A stretch of 55,956 nt of DNA from Flagellimonas pelagia (GCF_003584135.1 NZ_QXFI01000020.1:1-55956), one strand, 5' to 3'. Shown: positions 34,493 through 44,082, counted from the stretch's first letter. Numbers and translations: made by a program. The notes: a model not told the origin generated them from the letters alone.

Positions 34493-35787
34493 GCAGTCTT
34501 CAATAAAGAGGCTTTCAGGTCTTCGTATGATTTGATCAGATGTGATTTCTTTTCTCTGTCCATCACTTTTTGGATTTGGGGTGGAATTTCGGGAGTCAAT
34601 CCCAAAGTATCTTCCACAACATCCAAAAACTTGACGGGATGGGCCGTTTCCAAGAAAATCCCATAGGTATCGGGATGTGTTTTTTGATATTCCTTCAAAC
34701 CTAGATAACCCACAGCTCCATGGGGATCCATCACATAACCGGATTTGGAGTGGATATGCTTCATGGCTTTCCTTGTTTCTTCATCCGAAATGGAATAGGA
34801 AGAAAGGTTGGCACGAAGACTTTCCAAATTTCCTTGGTACAAATGCTGGATGCGTACAAAGTTGCTTGGGTCGCCAACATCCATGGCGTTGGAAATGGTG
34901 GCTTTGGACGGAACAGGTTCGTAAATCCCATTTTCCATGAACTTGGGTACCACATCGTTCACATTGGTGGCAGCCACAAAGTGTTTTACTGGCATACCCA
35001 ATTTTTGGGCAACCATGCCTGCACAAATGTTTCCAAAGTTGCCCGATGGTACCGAAAACACAATTTCTTTTCCTTTGGATTTGGCTTGTTTGTAGGCAAA
35101 CAAAAAGTAGAACAATTGAGGTAGCCATCTAGCTACATTGATGCTGTTGGCCGAGGTAAGCTTTTTATGGTCCGTAATCTCTGCATCCAAAAAGGCGGTC
35201 TTCACCATGCGCTGGCAGTCGTCGAAAGTGCCGTCCACTTCCATGGCCTCAATATTCTGGCCCAAAGTGGTCAACTGTTTTTCTTGGATATCACTGACTT
35301 TCCCACTAGGGTATAGGATAACCACTTTTACGCCATCCACACCCAAAAATCCATTCGCAACGGCTCCGCCCGTATCTCCAGATGTGGCAACGAGTACGGT
35401 TACGTCCTGTTTTTCACCTTGGGAAAAGTAACCCAGGCAATTGGCCATAAACCGTGCACCTACATCCTTAAAGGCCATCGTAGGGCCGTGGAACAATTCC
35501 AAAGTGGCCACATTTTCTTCAACTGGGACGACTGGAAAATCAAAATCCAAGGTATTGGCGATGATTTCTTTCAAAACTGTGTCGGGAATATCCGCATTCA
35601 CAAATTGATGTATGGCCTTGAAGGCGATTTCATGATTGGATAACTGGTCTATATTTTCAAAGAAATCCTCAGCTAGTGGGGTAATGCTCTCAGGGAAATA
35701 TAATCCTTTGTCGGGAGCGATTCCTGCAATTACGGCCTCCTTGAAAGACGCTTGTAAATTAGGATTGTTCAGGCTGTAAAATTTCAT
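34489..35787 (-). CDS. thrC: Threonine synthase
   Basis: A 432-residue PLP enzyme converting O-phospho-L-homoserine to threonine. The start is MKFYSLNN at 35787. The longer frame adds a sequence overlapping thrB's end with no family support. The PLP lysine is in GPTMAFKDVGARFM, and the phosphate-binding loop is VATSGDTGGAVANGFLG. The C-terminus closes with FLDVVEDTLGLTPEIPPQ. This is the last gene of the thrA-thrB-thrC operon, 4 bases after thrB. Confidence 0.96.
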   Translation of the reverse strand: MKFYSLNNPNLQASFKEAVIAGIAPDKGLYFPESITPLAEDFFENIDQLSNHEIAFKAIHQFVNADIPDTVLKEIIANTLDFDFPVVPVEENVATLELFHGPTMAFKDVGARFMANCLGYFSQGEKQDVTVLVATSGDTGGAVANGFLGVDGVKVVILYPSGKVSDIQEKQLTTLGQNIEAMEVDGTFDDCQRMVKTAFLDAEITDHKKLTSANSINVARWLPQLFYFLFAYKQAKSKGKEIVFSVPSGNFGNICAGMVAQKLGMPVKHFVAATNVNDVVPKFMENGIYEPVPSKATISNAMDVGDPSNFVRIQHLYQGNLESLRANLSSYSISDEETRKAMKHIHSKSGYVMDPHGAVGYLGLKEYQKTHPDTYGIFLETAHPVKFLDVVEDTLGLTPEIPPQIQKVMDREKKSHLIKSYEDLKASLLKTA

Positions 35788-35791
35788 GGGA

Positions 35792-36715
35792 CTAGGCAAT
35801 TTTTTTAACCCCTTGGGTATTGATTTTGGAAATATGGATGTCAAATGGAATCCCAAATTTCGAATAGGTTTCTTTCATGGATTGGGCCACCGATTTTGCG
35901 GTTTCCAAACCTTTACTTAAGGCAAAAATGGAGGGTCCGGAACCTGAAATTCCGCATCCCAATGCGCCGGAAACCAACGCATTGGACTTGATTTCATCAA
36001 ATCCGGGAATCAAAATGGAACGGATGGGCTCCACAATATGGTCTTGTAGCGATCGTCCGATCAGGTCGTAATCCTTTTGGAAAAGTCCAGCGATAAGTCC
36101 GCCCACATTGCCCCATTGTTTGATCCCTTTTTCCAAGGATATGGTGGTCTTCAAAATTTTTCGGGAATCGGAAGTCTTAACCTCGATTTGTGGATGAATC
36201 ACCGTGGCCACCAATTCCGAAGGTGTTGGAATGGGAATGATGTCCAATGGGTCATAGCTTCTCACCAAAGTGAAACCCCCATAAATGGCTGGGGCCACGT
36301 TATCGGCATGGGCCACATCACTGGCCAATTTTTCGCCCTGCATGGCAAATTTCACCAATTGCAAAGGGGAGAAGGGTTTACCCAGCAATTCGTTCATGGC
36401 CCAAACGGCACCTGCGGAACTTGCCGCACTACTGCCAATACCACTTCCCGGTTTAATGCGTTTATCGATTTCGATTTCAAAACCGCCATCATAATCACTT
36501 TTCTGTAAAAGGGCCAAACCGGCCACTCCGGACACATTTTTCTCGGTTTCCAAAGGAAGGTCCTGACCTAAAATCTTTAAGATGCAGATGCCTTTTTCAG
36601 CGGTCTTTCTAACGATCATTTCATCCCCAACGGAATCCAAGGCAAGTCCGAGCACATCAAACCCGCAGGAGACGTTGGCAATGGTGGCGGGGCAAAATAC
36701 TTTGATTTCTTCCAT
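35792..36715 (-). CDS. thrB: Homoserine kinase
   Basis: A 307-residue GHMP-family kinase that phosphorylates L-homoserine. The ATG at 36715 (MEEIKVFCPATIANVSCGFD) is chosen over the TTG at 36721. The GHMP ATP-binding loop PGSGIGSSAASSAGAVWA is intact. The C-terminal GCGISGSGPSIFAL motif is present. It lies between thrA (2 bases) and thrC (4 bases), so all three enzymes of the branch from aspartate semialdehyde to threonine come from one message controlled by the leader at 39228-39317. Confidence 0.96.
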   Translation of the reverse strand: MEEIKVFCPATIANVSCGFDVLGLALDSVGDEMIVRKTAEKGICILKILGQDLPLETEKNVSGVAGLALLQKSDYDGGFEIEIDKRIKPGSGIGSSAASSAGAVWAMNELLGKPFSPLQLVKFAMQGEKLASDVAHADNVAPAIYGGFTLVRSYDPLDIIPIPTPSELVATVIHPQIEVKTSDSRKILKTTISLEKGIKQWGNVGGLIAGLFQKDYDLIGRSLQDHIVEPIRSILIPGFDEIKSNALVSGALGCGISGSGPSIFALSKGLETAKSVAQSMKETYSKFGIPFDIHISKINTQGVKKIA

Positions 36716-36717
36716 GG

Positions 36718-39162
36718 TCAAAAGTTTCCGATTCGGATGATATCGGCAAAGATACCTGATGCGGTTACATCTGCGCCGGCTCCTGCTCCTTTTATAATCA
36801 ACGGTTGGTTGGGATAGCGCTCTGTAAAGAACAGCACAATGTTATCACTACCTTCCAGATTGTAAAAGTCGTGTCCTTTTGGGATTTTTTGCAATCCTAC
36901 TTTCGCCTTACCATCTTCAAATTGCGCCACATATTTCAATTTACTGTCCACATCTGCTGCATCTTTGTACAGCTTCTGAAAATCACTTTCGTACTTTTTC
37001 AGGGATTCAAAAAAGGTGTTGTTCGAACTGGTCTCCAAACTTTCCTTGGGCAAAAAGGATATATTTTCAATATCCTCGATGTTCAATTGGTGCCCGCTCT
37101 CACGGGCCAAGATCAATATCTTTCGCATAACGTCCACACCACTTAGATCGATGGTCGGGTCCGGTTCGGTATACCCTTGTTCCTGGGCCTGTTTTACCAC
37201 ATCGTGAAAGGTAACAGTGTCGTTAAAAGTGTTGAACACAAAGTTGAGACTTCCGGATAGTACCGCTTGAATTTTCCTGACTTTGTCACCCGATGCAATG
37301 AGGTGTTTCAAGGTGTCGATGATGGGCAGACCGGCTCCCACGTTGGTTTCGAATAGGAATGGAGCATTGTATTGTTTGGCCAACTGTTTCAATTCCTTGT
37401 AAAAATCATAATCCGATGAGCAGGCAATTTTATTGCAGGTCACTACAGAAATACTATTGCGGAGATAATCGGCATACGTTTTGGCAACGTCGGCACTCGC
37501 GGTATTGTCCACAAAAACACTGTTTCTATAGTTGAGGGACTTGACCTGATCAAAAAATGCATTTCTGTCCGCGGGTTGTCCTTCGGCCAGAACACTTTCC
37601 CAATCTTTTAAGGTAATACCGTTCTCGTCAAAGGCCATGGTCCTGGAATTACTGATTCCAACAACCCTCACATTGAGTTTCAATTCATCCTTCAGGTATT
37701 TTTTCTGTTGACGAATTTGATCTAAGAATTTGGCCCCAACATTACCAACTCCCATTACGAAGAGGTTCAACTGTTTGATGTTTTCTTCGAAGAAGGTTTC
37801 ATGCAACGAGTTGAGTGCCTTTTTAACGTCGTCTTTTTTAATGACAGCGGAAATGTTCCGTTCTGAAGCCCCTTGGGCAATGGCCCTAATGTTCACGTTG
37901 TTCTTGCCCAGAGTGCTGAACATTTTTCCACTCAACCCTTGGTGGCTCTTCATGTTATCACCTACAAGAGCAATAATGGTCAGGTCTTTTTCTACCAAAA
38001 CCGGTTTGATCTTTCTGCTCGAAATCTCGTAGGCAAAAGTTTCGTTTACCGCTTCTGATGCAGCATCGGCATCGTCATCTGCGATTCCCACACAAATGGA
38101 ATGCTCCGATGAGGCTTGGGTGATGAGCACGATGCTGATATTTTTTAAGGAAAGGGTTTCAAAGAAGCGTTTTGAGATTCCTGGAATGCCCACCATTCCC
38201 GGTCCTTCCAAAGAAAGCAAACTAATGTTCCCCACATGACTGATACCTCGCACCGTTTTACCATTGCCATTGTGGTTTTTGGCAATCAGGGTACCTGGGT
38301 TTTCAGGGTCGAAGGTGTTTTTGATGGCAATCGGGATTTCCTTGCTCAACACGGGTTGAATGGTAGGAGGATACAAAACCTTCGCACCAAAGTGCGACAG
38401 TTCCATGGCCTCTTCGTAACTGATGTGCGATACGCATTTAGCCTGTTTCACCAATCGTGGGTTGGCAGTGTACATCCCGCTGACATCGGTCCATATTTCC
38501 AATATATCGGCTTGTTCGGCCGCGGCAAGAATGGCGGCAGTATAATCCGACCCACCTCTACCTAAAGTAGTGGAATTGCCCATCCTGCTAGAGGAAACAA
38601 AACCTGGTAGCACGGTAATCCGATGATTGATGGATGAAAAATAGGCTTGACATTTGGCGTTGGTCTTATCAAAATCAACGTTTGCCTTGCCGTATTGTTC
38701 ATCAGTGATGATCAGTTCCCGGCTATCCTTGAATTGGGCATCCAAACCTTGGGATCTAAAGAACTCACTGATGATGAACGAGGAGAGCAATTCTCCATAG
38801 CTGACAATTTTGTCGGAAAGTTTTGGGGTCAATTCGCCTATCAGGTAACAACCTTCCAAAAGGGTTTCCAAGACATTCAGGTCGCTTTTTACTTGGCTCA
38901 ATACGCCACTTTGGGATTGTACAGGAAGCAATTCCTTGATGGCGGATAAATGTCTTGTCTCAATCTCTTCCAATCCTTTTTTATAGGATTGATCTTGTTT
39001 GGAAGCCAATTGTGAAGTTTGCAATAGTAGGTCGGTTACCCCGCCAAAAGCGGATACGACAACGGCTGCTCTTGGGTCGTTGAGATTTGCTACAATGGAC
39101 TTGACCTTGTTTATGTTTTCTGGATTGGCAACAGAAGTGCCGCCAAATTTTAAGACTTTCAT
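36718..39162 (-). CDS. thrA: Bifunctional aspartokinase I / homoserine dehydrogenase I
   Basis: An 814-residue fusion enzyme for the first and third steps of the threonine pathway. The aspartokinase domain (about 1-290) starts KFGGTSVANPENI and holds LGRGGSDYTAAIL. Two ACT-type regulatory segments follow (about 300-455, with KIKPVLVEKDLTIIALVGDNM), where threonine feedback is expected. The homoserine dehydrogenase domain (about 460-814) has the NAD motif FVMGVGNVGAKFL and the catalytic region TEPDPTIDLSGVDVMRK. The start is ATG 39162, 65 bases after the leader peptide stop. Confidence 0.96.
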   Translation of the reverse strand: MKVLKFGGTSVANPENINKVKSIVANLNDPRAAVVVSAFGGVTDLLLQTSQLASKQDQSYKKGLEEIETRHLSAIKELLPVQSQSGVLSQVKSDLNVLETLLEGCYLIGELTPKLSDKIVSYGELLSSFIISEFFRSQGLDAQFKDSRELIITDEQYGKANVDFDKTNAKCQAYFSSINHRITVLPGFVSSSRMGNSTTLGRGGSDYTAAILAAAEQADILEIWTDVSGMYTANPRLVKQAKCVSHISYEEAMELSHFGAKVLYPPTIQPVLSKEIPIAIKNTFDPENPGTLIAKNHNGNGKTVRGISHVGNISLLSLEGPGMVGIPGISKRFFETLSLKNISIVLITQASSEHSICVGIADDDADAASEAVNETFAYEISSRKIKPVLVEKDLTIIALVGDNMKSHQGLSGKMFSTLGKNNVNIRAIAQGASERNISAVIKKDDVKKALNSLHETFFEENIKQLNLFVMGVGNVGAKFLDQIRQQKKYLKDELKLNVRVVGISNSRTMAFDENGITLKDWESVLAEGQPADRNAFFDQVKSLNYRNSVFVDNTASADVAKTYADYLRNSISVVTCNKIACSSDYDFYKELKQLAKQYNAPFLFETNVGAGLPIIDTLKHLIASGDKVRKIQAVLSGSLNFVFNTFNDTVTFHDVVKQAQEQGYTEPDPTIDLSGVDVMRKILILARESGHQLNIEDIENISFLPKESLETSSNNTFFESLKKYESDFQKLYKDAADVDSKLKYVAQFEDGKAKVGLQKIPKGHDFYNLEGSDNIVLFFTERYPNQPLIIKGAGAGADVTASGIFADIIRIGNF

Positions 39163-39197
39163 GATGAAATATTATTGAAAAAAATTGTAAAAGGAAC

Positions 39198-39300
39198 AAA
39201 AAAACGGACGGATGATATATAGCAGACTTACCCCAAAGGGGTTGTGGTGGTAATAGTGAAGATAGATGAAGAAGAATTCATCCAGCTTAGTTCGATATCC
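39198..39300 (-). promoter_or_regulatory. Putative thr attenuator region
   Basis: On the minus strand, the region after the leader peptide ends with CCGTCCG and seven T (complement of 39198-39211). Several pairings compete. GATGAA with TTCATC gives a local hairpin (39265-39282). GGATGA (39278-39283) with TCATCC (39210-39215) joins the leader to the T tract. CCCCTTTGGGG is a small stem over the leader stop. A classic strong terminator stem is not evident, so the mechanism is uncertain. Confidence 0.45.
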
Positions 39301-39317
39301 GTTTGTTTTACTTGCAT
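39228..39317 (-). CDS. thrL: Threonine operon leader peptide
   Basis: A 29-codon ORF just upstream of thrA, too short for ordinary ORF calling. The ATG is at 39317 and the TAA at 39228. It encodes SIFTITTTTPLG at its end: residues 19-26 are I-F-T-I-T-T-T-T, a Thr/Ile run like that of E. coli ThrL. An internal ATG (codon 13, 39281) would give a 17-residue version starting MNSSSS. It lies 65 bases before thrA and begins 13 or 14 bases after the start predicted from the promoter at 39336-39366. Ribosome stalling at the Thr/Ile codons when charged tRNAs are scarce is the expected control of thrABC (known for enterobacteria, inferred here). Confidence 0.8.
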   Translation of the reverse strand: MQVKQTDIELSWMNSSSSIFTITTTTPLG

Positions 39318-39335
39318 TATTCAATAATGAGGTGA

Positions 39336-39366
39336 TAAAAGTAGTACATTTGAATACTTCATCAAA
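39336..39366 (-). promoter_or_regulatory. Promoter of the thr leader and thrABC
   Basis: On the minus strand, TTTG (39366-39363), 19 bases, then TACTTTTA (39343-39336) matches TTTG-N19-TAnnTTTG at all but the last base. The predicted start is near 39330, 13 bases before the leader ATG. Confidence 0.65.
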
Positions 39367-39420
39367 TCAATGATGAGATTTTTTGCGAAATCTTTACGAA
39401 TATTGCATATTTTTTATTGA

Positions 39421-40956
39421 ATGAAAATTTTTTCTGCTTCCCAAATCCAAGATGCTGATAAATCTACAATACAAAAACAACAAATTTCCAGTGAGGAGCT
39501 CATGGAAAGGGCTGCTACAAAGCTCTTTGATTGGATTCATGCCCGTTTACGAGGCACCCATGTAACCCTTAAACTATTTTGTGGTATCGGTAATAATGGT
39601 GGTGACGGTTTGGTATTGGCCCGGCTTTTACATGAACATGGATACACCATTCAAGTATATGTGGTCAACTTCAGTGAAAAGCGTTCCAAGGATTTTTTAT
39701 TGAACCTTGAAAGATTGAAGAGTGCCAAACTATGGCCTGATTTTTTGAGCAGCGAAAGTGAACTCCCGGCCATTTCGACAGATGATATTGTAATTGATGC
39801 CATTTTTGGCATTGGATTGAACCGTGCCCCAAACACTTGGGTGGGCAATTTGATCATGCACATCAACAACTCCAGGGCTTTTGTGCTTTCTGTGGATATT
39901 CCATCCGGTTTGCCCACGGATAAGTGCCCATGGAACCCGGATTATGCCATTAGGGCCAGTTATGTGCTTACTTTTCAAGCACCTAAATTGGTCTTCTTTT
40001 TACCTGAAACCGGGGTTTTTGTGAATCAATGGGAGGTATTGGATATTGGTCTGGCCCCAGAATATCTACAAACAACCGAAACCGATTTTGAACTCATAGG
40101 GAGGCCAGAAGTACTTCCTTTATATCGCCCACGGCTTAAATTTTCGCACAAGGGGAATTATGGCCATGCCATTATGGTTGGGGGAAGTTACGGGAAAATT
40201 GGTGCCGTTCAATTGGCGAGCGATGCCTGTTTGACTTCAGGTAGTGGATTAGTTTCTTCTTATGTGCCGAGATGTGGGTACCAAGCCATCCAAACGGCAT
40301 TGCCTGAGGTTATGGTTTTGACCGATGATGGGGAAAAGATGATTTCGGAGATTTCCTTTCCCTTTGATCCTACCGTGGTTGGAATTGGAATGGGGATTGG
40401 TTTGGATAAAATTACGGCAAATGCTTTTGCGGCCTTATTGAAGACAATGGATAAACCTATGGTCATCGACGCGGATGGATTGAACATCTTGGCCCAAAAT
40501 CCGAAAATGATGAAGGATGTACCCGAGTTATCAGTGTTAACGCCTCATCCGAAAGAATTGGAGCGGTTGGTTGGAAAATGGACGGACGACTTTGAAAAAC
40601 TTGCCAAGGTGAAGGCTTTTTCAACCCATTATAATGTGGTCGTCGTAATCAAAGGCGCCCATACTATTACGGTTTACAAGGATAAGGGCTTTGTAAATAC
40701 CACAGGTAATCCAGGGATGGCGACTGCTGGTAGTGGCGATGTGCTAACGGGCATGATCACTGGATTGATGGCGCAGGGGTATCCTTCCTTGCACGCTGCC
40801 ATTTTTGGCGTATATCTACATGGATTGGCTGGAGACCTAGGGGTTTCCGAAAATGGATACGAAGCACTAAAAGCCTCGACCATTGTTGCAAATATTGGGA
40901 ACGCGTTTATGGAATTGCTCAGGCAACCCGAAGTTGAGCAGCAGGAAGAAGCTTAA
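39421..40956 (+). CDS. nnr: Bifunctional NAD(P)H-hydrate epimerase / ADP-dependent dehydratase
   Basis: A 511-residue repair enzyme. The N-terminal epimerase domain (about 1-215, YjeF_N) has GIGNNGGDGLVLARLL and SVDIPSGLPTD. The C-terminal dehydratase domain (about 225-505, carbohydrate-kinase fold) has HKGNYGHAIMVGGSYGKIGA, MVIDADGLN, TPHPKELERL and the catalytic NPGMATAGSGDVLTGMI. Together they restore NAD(P)H damaged by hydration. It is divergent from the thr leader promoter. Its stop shares the tetranucleotide TTAA with the stop of the convergent small gene. Confidence 0.95.
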   Translation: MKIFSASQIQDADKSTIQKQQISSEELMERAATKLFDWIHARLRGTHVTLKLFCGIGNNGGDGLVLARLLHEHGYTIQVYVVNFSEKRSKDFLLNLERLKSAKLWPDFLSSESELPAISTDDIVIDAIFGIGLNRAPNTWVGNLIMHINNSRAFVLSVDIPSGLPTDKCPWNPDYAIRASYVLTFQAPKLVFFLPETGVFVNQWEVLDIGLAPEYLQTTETDFELIGRPEVLPLYRPRLKFSHKGNYGHAIMVGGSYGKIGAVQLASDACLTSGSGLVSSYVPRCGYQAIQTALPEVMVLTDDGEKMISEISFPFDPTVVGIGMGIGLDKITANAFAALLKTMDKPMVIDADGLNILAQNPKMMKDVPELSVLTPHPKELERLVGKWTDDFEKLAKVKAFSTHYNVVVVIKGAHTITVYKDKGFVNTTGNPGMATAGSGDVLTGMITGLMAQGYPSLHAAIFGVYLHGLAGDLGVSENGYEALKASTIVANIGNAFMELLRQPEVEQQEEA

Positions 40957-41378
40957 TCCTTGTTTTTTCCTTTGCTGTTCTTCAACCTTTTTTTAACCCA
41001 GGCCAATGCATTGTCAAACTCAATGAAAAATTCCATGTTCTTTTTATAGAACAATTTTTCAATCTTGAAGTTGTGCATATCGATTTCCTTCTTGGAAACA
41101 ATGGCGAAAGCCTTGAGATTGTTCAATCCCCTGACATAATTATAGATGGTGGGGTCAACAGCATAAGAATTTTTACGAAGGCTTATATAGCCAAAATCCT
41201 TGTCCCTAAAATGTATTTCCGATATGCCGATGATTTGATAAGCTCTTTCCAGCGTAATGGTGGTACCTTCATCAAAAGAGGAGACCATGTAGTCATCATA
41301 GACCTGCACCGTACCAATGTCCAAGCGGTACTCACGCACAACAACGGTCTTCTTTGTAGAAGTAAATTTCATTCCCAA
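40953..41378 (-). CDS. Small conserved hypothetical protein (STAS-like)
   Basis: A 141-residue soluble protein I do not recognise with certainty. Two starts are possible, ATG 41378 (MGMKFTST) or 41372 (MKFTST). The central NSYAVDPTIYNYVRGLNNLKAFAIVSKKEIDMHNFKIEKLFYKKNMEFFIEFDNALAWVKKRL has the strand-helix order of a STAS/SpoIIAA-like domain, with the C-terminal FDNALAWVKKRL helix as in other flavobacterial STAS-like proteins. The tail is very basic (KNSKGKNKD). It stands alone between nnr and clpC. Confidence 0.65.
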   Translation of the reverse strand: MGMKFTSTKKTVVVREYRLDIGTVQVYDDYMVSSFDEGTTITLERAYQIIGISEIHFRDKDFGYISLRKNSYAVDPTIYNYVRGLNNLKAFAIVSKKEIDMHNFKIEKLFYKKNMEFFIEFDNALAWVKKRLKNSKGKNKD

Positions 41379-41482
41379 GTGTAATTATAGTGTCTCGTTA
41401 ACGAAAGTAGATGTAATGCTGAGCGAAGGGAAAAAATCTAGATTAAAAGCGCAAATATCGTTTGTATGGTAAATTTGGTCAT

Positions 41483-41509
41483 AAAAAAAGCTGGCCGATG
41501 GGCCAGCTT
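41483..41509 (-). terminator. Rho-independent terminator of clpC
   Basis: Perfect 9-base stem AAGCTGGCC (41488-41496) and GGCCAGCTT (41501-41509) with a 4-base loop. On the minus strand it is followed by T7, 17 bases past the clpC stop. Confidence 0.92.
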
Positions 41510-41526
41510 GGTTATGTTGAGGTGTT

Positions 41527-44082
41527 TTAATTCTCCGTTTCAGGTGACTTTTCAGCCTTTTTGATTTTAATGGTGAGTTCGTCTTTTTTCTCATCCAGAT
41601 CCATAAAAATGCTGTCACCTTCCTCTAATTTGGAGTTCACGATTTCCTCTGCCAAGGTATCCTCAATATACTTTTGGATAGCTCTTTTTAAAGGACGGGC
41701 CCCATATTGTTTGTCAAAGCCTTTTTCGGCGATATAATCCTTGGCCTTGTCAGAAAGTCTAAGGTCATATCCGATTTCTTTGATCCTTCCATAGAGTTTG
41801 TTCAACTCGATGTCTATAATCTTGTGGATGTCTTCCCTTTCCAAAGGATTGAACACGACCACATCGTCTATCCTGTTCAAGAATTCTGGTGCAAAAGCCT
41901 TTTTCAAGGCACTTTCGATTACACTTTTCTGATGGGTATCGGCCTGTGCCTGCTTGGCAGCGGTACCGAAACCAACCCCTTGACCAAAATCCTTTAATTG
42001 GCGGGCACCGATGTTGGAGGTCATGATGATGATGGTGTTCCTAAAATCGATCTTGCGACCAAGACTGTCGGTAAGGAAACCGTCGTCAAGCACTTGCAAC
42101 AGCATGTTGAACACATCTGGGTGTGCTTTTTCAACTTCGTCCAACAATACTACGGAATAAGGTTTGCGACGTACTTTCTCTGTCAATTGGCCGCCTTCTT
42201 CATATCCCACGTATCCTGGAGGTGCTCCCACTAATCTTGAGATGGCGAATTTTTCCATGTATTCGCTCATATCGATTCGGATAAGGGCATCTTCTGAATC
42301 AAAAAGTTCCTTTGCCAAAATCTTGGCCAACTGGGTCTTACCAACCCCGGTCTGACCTAAAAAGATGAACGATCCAATGGGTTTGTTCGGGTCTTTGAGA
42401 CCTGCCCTGTTCCGTTGAATGGCTTTGGCCACTTTGGCCACTGCTTCGTCCTGACCTATCACAAAACCTTTGATCAAATCGGGTAATTTGGCCAATTTAT
42501 TGCTTTCGGTCTGAGCTATTCTGTTTACGGGTATGCCGCTCATCATAGAAACCACATCGGCCACGTTGTCCTCTGTAACGGTTTCCCTGTGTAGTTTGCT
42601 TTCTTCTTCCCAACGTTCTTGGGCGGTAGCCAAATCTTTTTCCAGACGTTTTTCATCGTCACGCAATTTGGCGGCTTCCTCGTATTTCTGTTTTTTGACC
42701 ACGCTGTTCTTCAACTCGCGAACATCTTCCAACTGGCTTTCCAACTCCAAGATTTGCTTGGGCACATCCATGTTTACGATATGCACGCGGGAACCGGCCT
42801 CATCCAAGGCATCGATGGCCTTGTCCGGCAAGAATCTGTCGGTCATGTACCTGTTGGTCAATTTTACGCAGGCCATGATGGCTTCATCGGTGTAATTGAC
42901 ATTGTGGTGATCTTCGTACTTGCCTTTGATGTTCATCAAAATTTCGATGGTTTCCTCAACGGAAGTTGGCTCCACCATGACCTTTTGAAAACGACGTTCC
43001 AAAGCACCATCTTTTTCAATATATTGTCTGTATTCATCAAGCGTCGTGGCTCCAATACATTGGATCTCTCCCCTTGCCAAGGCAGGTTTGAACATGTTCG
43101 ATGCATCTAAACTTCCCGTAGCGCCTCCAGCACCCACAATGGTATGGATCTCGTCAATGAACAGAATGATGTCGTCGTTCTTCTCCAACTCGTTCATCAC
43201 GGCCTTCATGCGTTCTTCGAACTGACCACGATATTTGGTTCCTGCTACCAAGGATGCAAGGTCCAACGTGACCACACGTTTGTTGTAAAGGATTCGCGAT
43301 ACTTTTTTGTTGATGATGCGCAGGGCCAATCCCTCGGCAATGGCACTTTTACCAACACCTGGTTCCCCGATCAACAAAGGGTTGTTCTTTTTTCTTCGAC
43401 TTAAAATCTGGGACACCCGCTCGATTTCCTTTTCCCTTCCCACAACGGGATCCAACTTGTTCTCTTCAGCCAAACGGGTCAGGTCACGGCCAAAATTGTC
43501 CAGAACTGGAGTCTTGGATTTTTTGCTTCCTTTTTGGGCGGAACCAGAACCAAAGGTACTTTCCTTACCATCTCCCATATCGTCAGCATCTCCCGAAAAG
43601 GATTCTGCCTGTGGGGAATCTATATAATCGTCGTCGCTGGTGATCATCGATTTGAATTGTTCTTTTACATTATCATAGTCCACTTTCAGCTTATGCAGCA
43701 ATTTTGTAGTGGGGTCGTTCTCGTTTCTAAGAATACAGAGTAAGAGGTGTGCGGTATTGATTGATGAGCTTTGGAAAAGCTTCGCTTCCAAAAAGGTTGT
43801 TTTAAGGGCGCGCTCTGCCTGGCGGGTAAGGTGCAGATTCTTTTTGTCTTTCTGCATGGTGCCCGTGTTCGGATTCGCGGGACTTAGGATTTCCACCTTG
43901 CGGCGAAGGTGTTCCAAGTCCACATCGAGTGCATCCAATATACTAATGGCTTTGCCATTTCCATCTCTTAAAAGACCAAGCATCAGGTGTTCCGTACCAA
44001 TAAAATCATGCCCCAATCTTAGGGCTTCCTCCTTGCTGTATGCTATAACGTCTTTTACTCTGGGGGAAAAATTGTCGTCCAT
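41527..44082 (-). CDS. clpC: ATP-dependent Clp protease ATP-binding subunit ClpC
   Basis: An 851-residue Hsp100 unfoldase that feeds ClpP. The start is MDDNFSPRVKD at 44082; an upstream in-frame ATG adds six residues without support. Domains in order: two Clp_N repeats (1-150), first AAA+ with Walker A GEPGVGKSAIAEG, a middle domain with a UVR-like segment (KQKYEEAAKLRDDEKRL), second AAA+ with Walker A GQTGVGKTQLAK, and the D2-small domain ending KSPETEN. The Ala-Gly-Phe-type ClpP loop is not clearly seen. Terminator at 41483-41509. The 260 bases between clpC and gyrA (divergent) hold AT-rich DNA with no clear consensus promoter. Confidence 0.95.
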   Translation of the reverse strand: MDDNFSPRVKDVIAYSKEEALRLGHDFIGTEHLMLGLLRDGNGKAISILDALDVDLEHLRRKVEILSPANPNTGTMQKDKKNLHLTRQAERALKTTFLEAKLFQSSSINTAHLLLCILRNENDPTTKLLHKLKVDYDNVKEQFKSMITSDDDYIDSPQAESFSGDADDMGDGKESTFGSGSAQKGSKKSKTPVLDNFGRDLTRLAEENKLDPVVGREKEIERVSQILSRRKKNNPLLIGEPGVGKSAIAEGLALRIINKKVSRILYNKRVVTLDLASLVAGTKYRGQFEERMKAVMNELEKNDDIILFIDEIHTIVGAGGATGSLDASNMFKPALARGEIQCIGATTLDEYRQYIEKDGALERRFQKVMVEPTSVEETIEILMNIKGKYEDHHNVNYTDEAIMACVKLTNRYMTDRFLPDKAIDALDEAGSRVHIVNMDVPKQILELESQLEDVRELKNSVVKKQKYEEAAKLRDDEKRLEKDLATAQERWEEESKLHRETVTEDNVADVVSMMSGIPVNRIAQTESNKLAKLPDLIKGFVIGQDEAVAKVAKAIQRNRAGLKDPNKPIGSFIFLGQTGVGKTQLAKILAKELFDSEDALIRIDMSEYMEKFAISRLVGAPPGYVGYEEGGQLTEKVRRKPYSVVLLDEVEKAHPDVFNMLLQVLDDGFLTDSLGRKIDFRNTIIIMTSNIGARQLKDFGQGVGFGTAAKQAQADTHQKSVIESALKKAFAPEFLNRIDDVVVFNPLEREDIHKIIDIELNKLYGRIKEIGYDLRLSDKAKDYIAEKGFDKQYGARPLKRAIQKYIEDTLAEEIVNSKLEEGDSIFMDLDEKKDELTIKIKKAEKSPETEN

